From positions 1 through 37,565 of the forward strand of contig JASJCT010000052.1 in assembly GCA_030065855.1 (NCBI GenBank): a DNA stretch of 37,565 nt, read 5' to 3'. Below the pieces are notes generated by a model, which worked only from the letters and a program-made list of their open reading frames with translations, did no database searches and had not been told where the DNA came from. Shown here piece by piece: positions 35,873 through 37,565 of this stretch; positions within the stretch are counted from its first letter, which is position 1, and every line of letters begins with the position of its first letter. A program made the translations under genes and the position numbers. This stretch comes from Myxococcota bacterium (GTDB lineage: Bacteria; Myxococcota_A; Polyangia; JAAYKL01).

Positions 35873-35901
35873 TTGACGAAACAGGCGAGCTTCACTATGT
35901 A
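35873..35901 (+). promoter_or_regulatory. Promoter of tRNA-Gly (TTGACG-N17-TATGTA)
   Basis: TTGACG (35873-35878) and TATGTA (35896-35901) have ideal 17-base spacing, 24 bases before the tRNA. A perfect palindrome GCCTCGAGGC (35863-35872) sits immediately before the -35 box. Confidence 0.6.
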
Positions 35902-35925
35902 AATGCTTCGTGTTTTTTGATCTTT

Positions 35926-35997
35926 GCGGGATTAACTCAGTGGTAGAGTGCTAGCTTCCCAAGCTGGAAGTCGCGGGTTCAAATCCCGTATCCCGCT
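35926..35997 (+). tRNA. tRNA-Gly (anticodon CCC)
   Basis: All cloverleaf parts can be drawn: acceptor GCGGGAT/ATCCCGC, D arm ACTC...GAGT, anticodon stem CTAGC/GCTGG with one G-U pair, anticodon loop TTCCCAA giving CCC, T arm GCGGG-TTCAAAT-CCCGT, and discriminator T. CCA is not encoded; CCG follows. It reads GGG codons. Confidence 0.95.
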
Positions 35998-36046
35998 CCG
36001 ATTTTTCCTGATAATTTCAAAAGCTTAACCAGATCTCCCGCAGGTC

Positions 36047-36067
36047 GATGCCCAAATGATGCCCAAA
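36047..36067. repeat. Direct repeat GATGCCCAAA x2 downstream of the tRNA
   Basis: ATGCCCAAA occurs twice with an 11-base period, about 50 bases after the tRNA 3' end. tRNA ends are common integration sites and such direct repeats can be recombinase arm sites, but no integrase gene is in the window. No other feature is seen in 35998-36178. Confidence 0.3.
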
Positions 36068-36178
36068 ATTTTCCTCATTTTTTCCATTTTAGGTGCCACT
36101 TCAGCCCGCGAACCCGGCATAGCGATACCCCATTGAGCTGGATCATCTACCATCATCGCAGCTTGCTTAGCTCTTGTT

Positions 36179-37565
36179 TCACTTCACTAATTCGTATGCC
36201 TTTTCTAAAATCTCGTCGCGGCCGGCCGCAATCCCGGCCCGAGTGCGCCGCACCGGAACCGTGGGCTCAATACCAATTAAGTGGAGCTGTGTTCCATCGT
36301 GTTTGCGAACACGCATGCCAGTTAAAAACAGTTCTAGTTCCCCTGGTAAGGAGACAGATACTACATTGCCATTAGTTCCGTTCGTTGGTTCTCCGACAAT
36401 TTCATCAGCCAATTGATAGTGCTCGATAAAACTCATGAAGGACTCCGTGTAACTCATTGCCCGCATCCCTCCATTGAGAAACACCACTTTACCTTGGACA
36501 TGGGGCTCAACAGCCGGCAAGAGCCAACCATCGTGACTCCAGCCGGCAAGTTTTTCCATATCGGGATAAATAATCAAAGGCGTCGACATCCATTCCCCCG
36601 ACGTATCAGGCCCGTCTAGCAAGTGAGATATCACGTTGTGATTGCCATTTGGATAGCCCCGTAAATCAAAAATCACGCCTGGAGCAGTCGCAATATCGTC
36701 AATATTCGCTTTAATCTCTGGCATCGAAGCCCTAGTCAGGTCGATATAGTACACACCTTCTTCGAGGAGACGTATCGAGTCTCCTTCTCTCTCGTGGGGG
36801 GGGCGATCCTCGGTGTAGGAAAGCTCAACCGTTTGTTGTGTGCCATTATGTTCCACTACCAACGACACTGTTGAACCCTTTTGTCCCTCACCAAAAATAT
36901 ATTGGGCCGTTGTCCGCTTGCGATGTGGTGAACCTGACACATATATCATTGATTCGGCAACGACCTCGGTTGCCTCCCGTCCATCGATCTGATGGATCAC
37001 ATCCCCTGGTGACAATTTCGTATCAAGTGATCGAGTTACCACTACTTGCTCCTCGATCCAATCAAAACGAACCGGTAAGTAAGCCATATTTTCTCGGTTG
37101 GCAGGAACAACCACACCATGCCCATCATAGGCTTGAGCAACAAGCCAATCTAGAGTTTTTAATAGGTCTCCATCCTTCTCTTGAAGTGCGCGTTCAAAAG
37201 TATCGGTTAGCACTTCTTCCCAATTGGTCTTGACCACATTGAAATACGGATAGAAGTGCCGGAATACATTCCAGATCACCACTGCCGCGCCCAAATAATC
37301 ACCTACCTCTTTGGTTGAGGTCGTAGAATTCTGTTTCAAAAGTCCTTCGAGCGCGCTTATATCACTTTGCGGAATAGTGTGGCCGTCTTTGCTGTACAAA
37401 GCCAACGGCACATGGCAGCGCACACTGTCACAGAGCGTGCTAACTGATCCTACTGGTGGCGGCGAAACTGATCCTGTTGGTGGCGGCCAAAGTGATCCTA
37501 TTAGTGGCGGCGAAACTGATCGGGGTGGTGGCAGCCAAAGTGATCCTACTGGTGGCGGCCAAAGT
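36179..37565 (-). CDS. S41-family (C-terminal-processing-like) peptidase, 5' end outside the window
   Basis: The frame is open from 36179 to the window edge, so the N-terminus is missing; an internal GTG at 37423 would give 414 residues but lies inside a longer frame. A helical S41 N-terminal region and a PDZ-like segment (LSPGDVIHQIDG) precede the catalytic core: GVIFDLRGYPNG, then FLNGGMRAMSYTESFMSF with the likely nucleophile Ser (codon near 36452), and VGEPTNGTNG. GIEPTVPVRR is the usual C-terminal S41 signature. Upstream, frame-matched residues form repeats of the type GSVSPPPV, probably a linker after an unseen signal sequence, so the enzyme is likely exported. It converges on the tRNA. 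Confidence 0.82.
   Translation of the reverse strand, partial: LWPPPVGSLWLPPPRSVSPPLIGSLWPPPTGSVSPPPVGSVSTLCDSVRCHVPLALYSKDGHTIPQSDISALEGLLKQNSTTSTKEVGDYLGAAVVIWNVFRHFYPYFNVVKTNWEEVLTDTFERALQEKDGDLLKTLDWLVAQAYDGHGVVVPANRENMAYLPVRFDWIEEQVVVTRSLDTKLSPGDVIHQIDGREATEVVAESMIYVSGSPHRKRTTAQYIFGEGQKGSTVSLVVEHNGTQQTVELSYTEDRPPHEREGDSIRLLEEGVYYIDLTRASMPEIKANIDDIATAPGVIFDLRGYPNGNHNVISHLLDGPDTSGEWMSTPLIIYPDMEKLAGWSHDGWLLPAVEPHVQGKVVFLNGGMRAMSYTESFMSFIEHYQLADEIVGEPTNGTNGNVVSVSLPGELELFLTGMRVRKHDGTQLHLIGIEPTVPVRRTRAGIAAGRDEILEKAYELVK
37443..37565. repeat. 24-bp tandem repeat running off the window
   Basis: Five full units of 24 bases (37443-37466, 37467-37490, 37491-37514, 37515-37538, 37539-37562) and the start of a sixth. 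The core on the plus strand is GATCCT..TGGTGGCGGC. On the minus strand, in frame with the S41 peptidase, each unit gives an eight-residue GS(V/L)(S/W)PPPx repeat. On the plus strand the units read TDPTGGGE-like and are also open. Confidence 0.9.

Noticed and set aside
35998..36178. Possible attachment site of an integrated element after the tRNA
   Set aside because: A short direct repeat is present, but there is no integrase, no duplicated tRNA 3' end in the window and no other mobile-element gene.

Overview
The window looks like a chromosomal segment of a Gram-negative bacterium of the old Deltaproteobacteria, most probably Myxococcota-like. The evidence is a cluster of eukaryotic-type Ser/Thr kinase, PP2C phosphatase and FHA-GAF-adenylate cyclase genes, a secreted protein with a long Thr-Asp/Ser-Asp tail and a Cys-containing C-terminus, several outer-membrane beta-barrels, and frequent TTG/GTG starts. 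No phage, plasmid or CRISPR genes are seen. The assignment is inferred from gene content only.

Layout. 1-4702: an ScfR/RamB-type regulator faces the glyoxylate-shunt pair aceB-aceA across an intergenic region dense in TTWACA-type half-sites. 4758-7528 (minus): a PAP2-type phosphatase and a secreted metallophosphoesterase with a CBM9-like tail. 7561-9030 (minus): a dicluster ferredoxin with an extra CxxC pair, and fdhD. 9176-11320 (plus): an ADP-forming acyl-CoA synthetase. 11482-13917 (plus): a lipoprotein combining LolA-like and GyrI-like regions, then a DUF1028 protein with a TD/SD repeat tail. 13894-22098 (minus): a heavy-metal efflux set (beta-barrel, TolC-like, CusB-like, CusA-like). The barrel gene is split from its signal peptide by an in-frame UGA that is followed by a hairpin. 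22366-24274 (minus): lepB and a small beta-barrel. 24357-24970 (minus): a VapBC-type toxin-antitoxin pair with palindromic operators. 25131-26427 (minus): an unrecognised 359-residue protein and a two-helix membrane peptide. 26879-29218 (plus): lon, preceded by a 25-bp perfect inverted repeat and followed by a nested hairpin. 29614-35832 (plus): a beta-barrel, then PP2C, Ser/Thr kinase and FHA-GAF-cyclase. 35926-35997: tRNA-Gly(CCC) with a good promoter. 36179-37565 (minus): an S41 peptidase whose frame runs off the window through a 24-bp tandem repeat.

How the genes fit together. aceBA and the acyl-CoA synthetase point to acetate or short-chain acyl-CoA metabolism, and the divergent regulator probably senses it. 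fdhD and the ferredoxin suggest a molybdenum or tungsten formate dehydrogenase elsewhere in the genome. The Cus-like genes form one efflux operon. PP2C, kinase and cyclase probably form one signalling operon linking protein phosphorylation to a cyclic-nucleotide output.

A family of palindromic repeats with a CCCCCTTTTTCAAAGGGGG core occurs near the left edge, between cusB and cusA, and between the kinase and cyclase genes. I see no single large undescribed system. The best leads are the UGA-split barrel with its SECIS-like hairpin, the LolA/GyrI-like lipoprotein beside the DUF1028 protein, the signalling operon and the tandem-repeat S41 peptidase.
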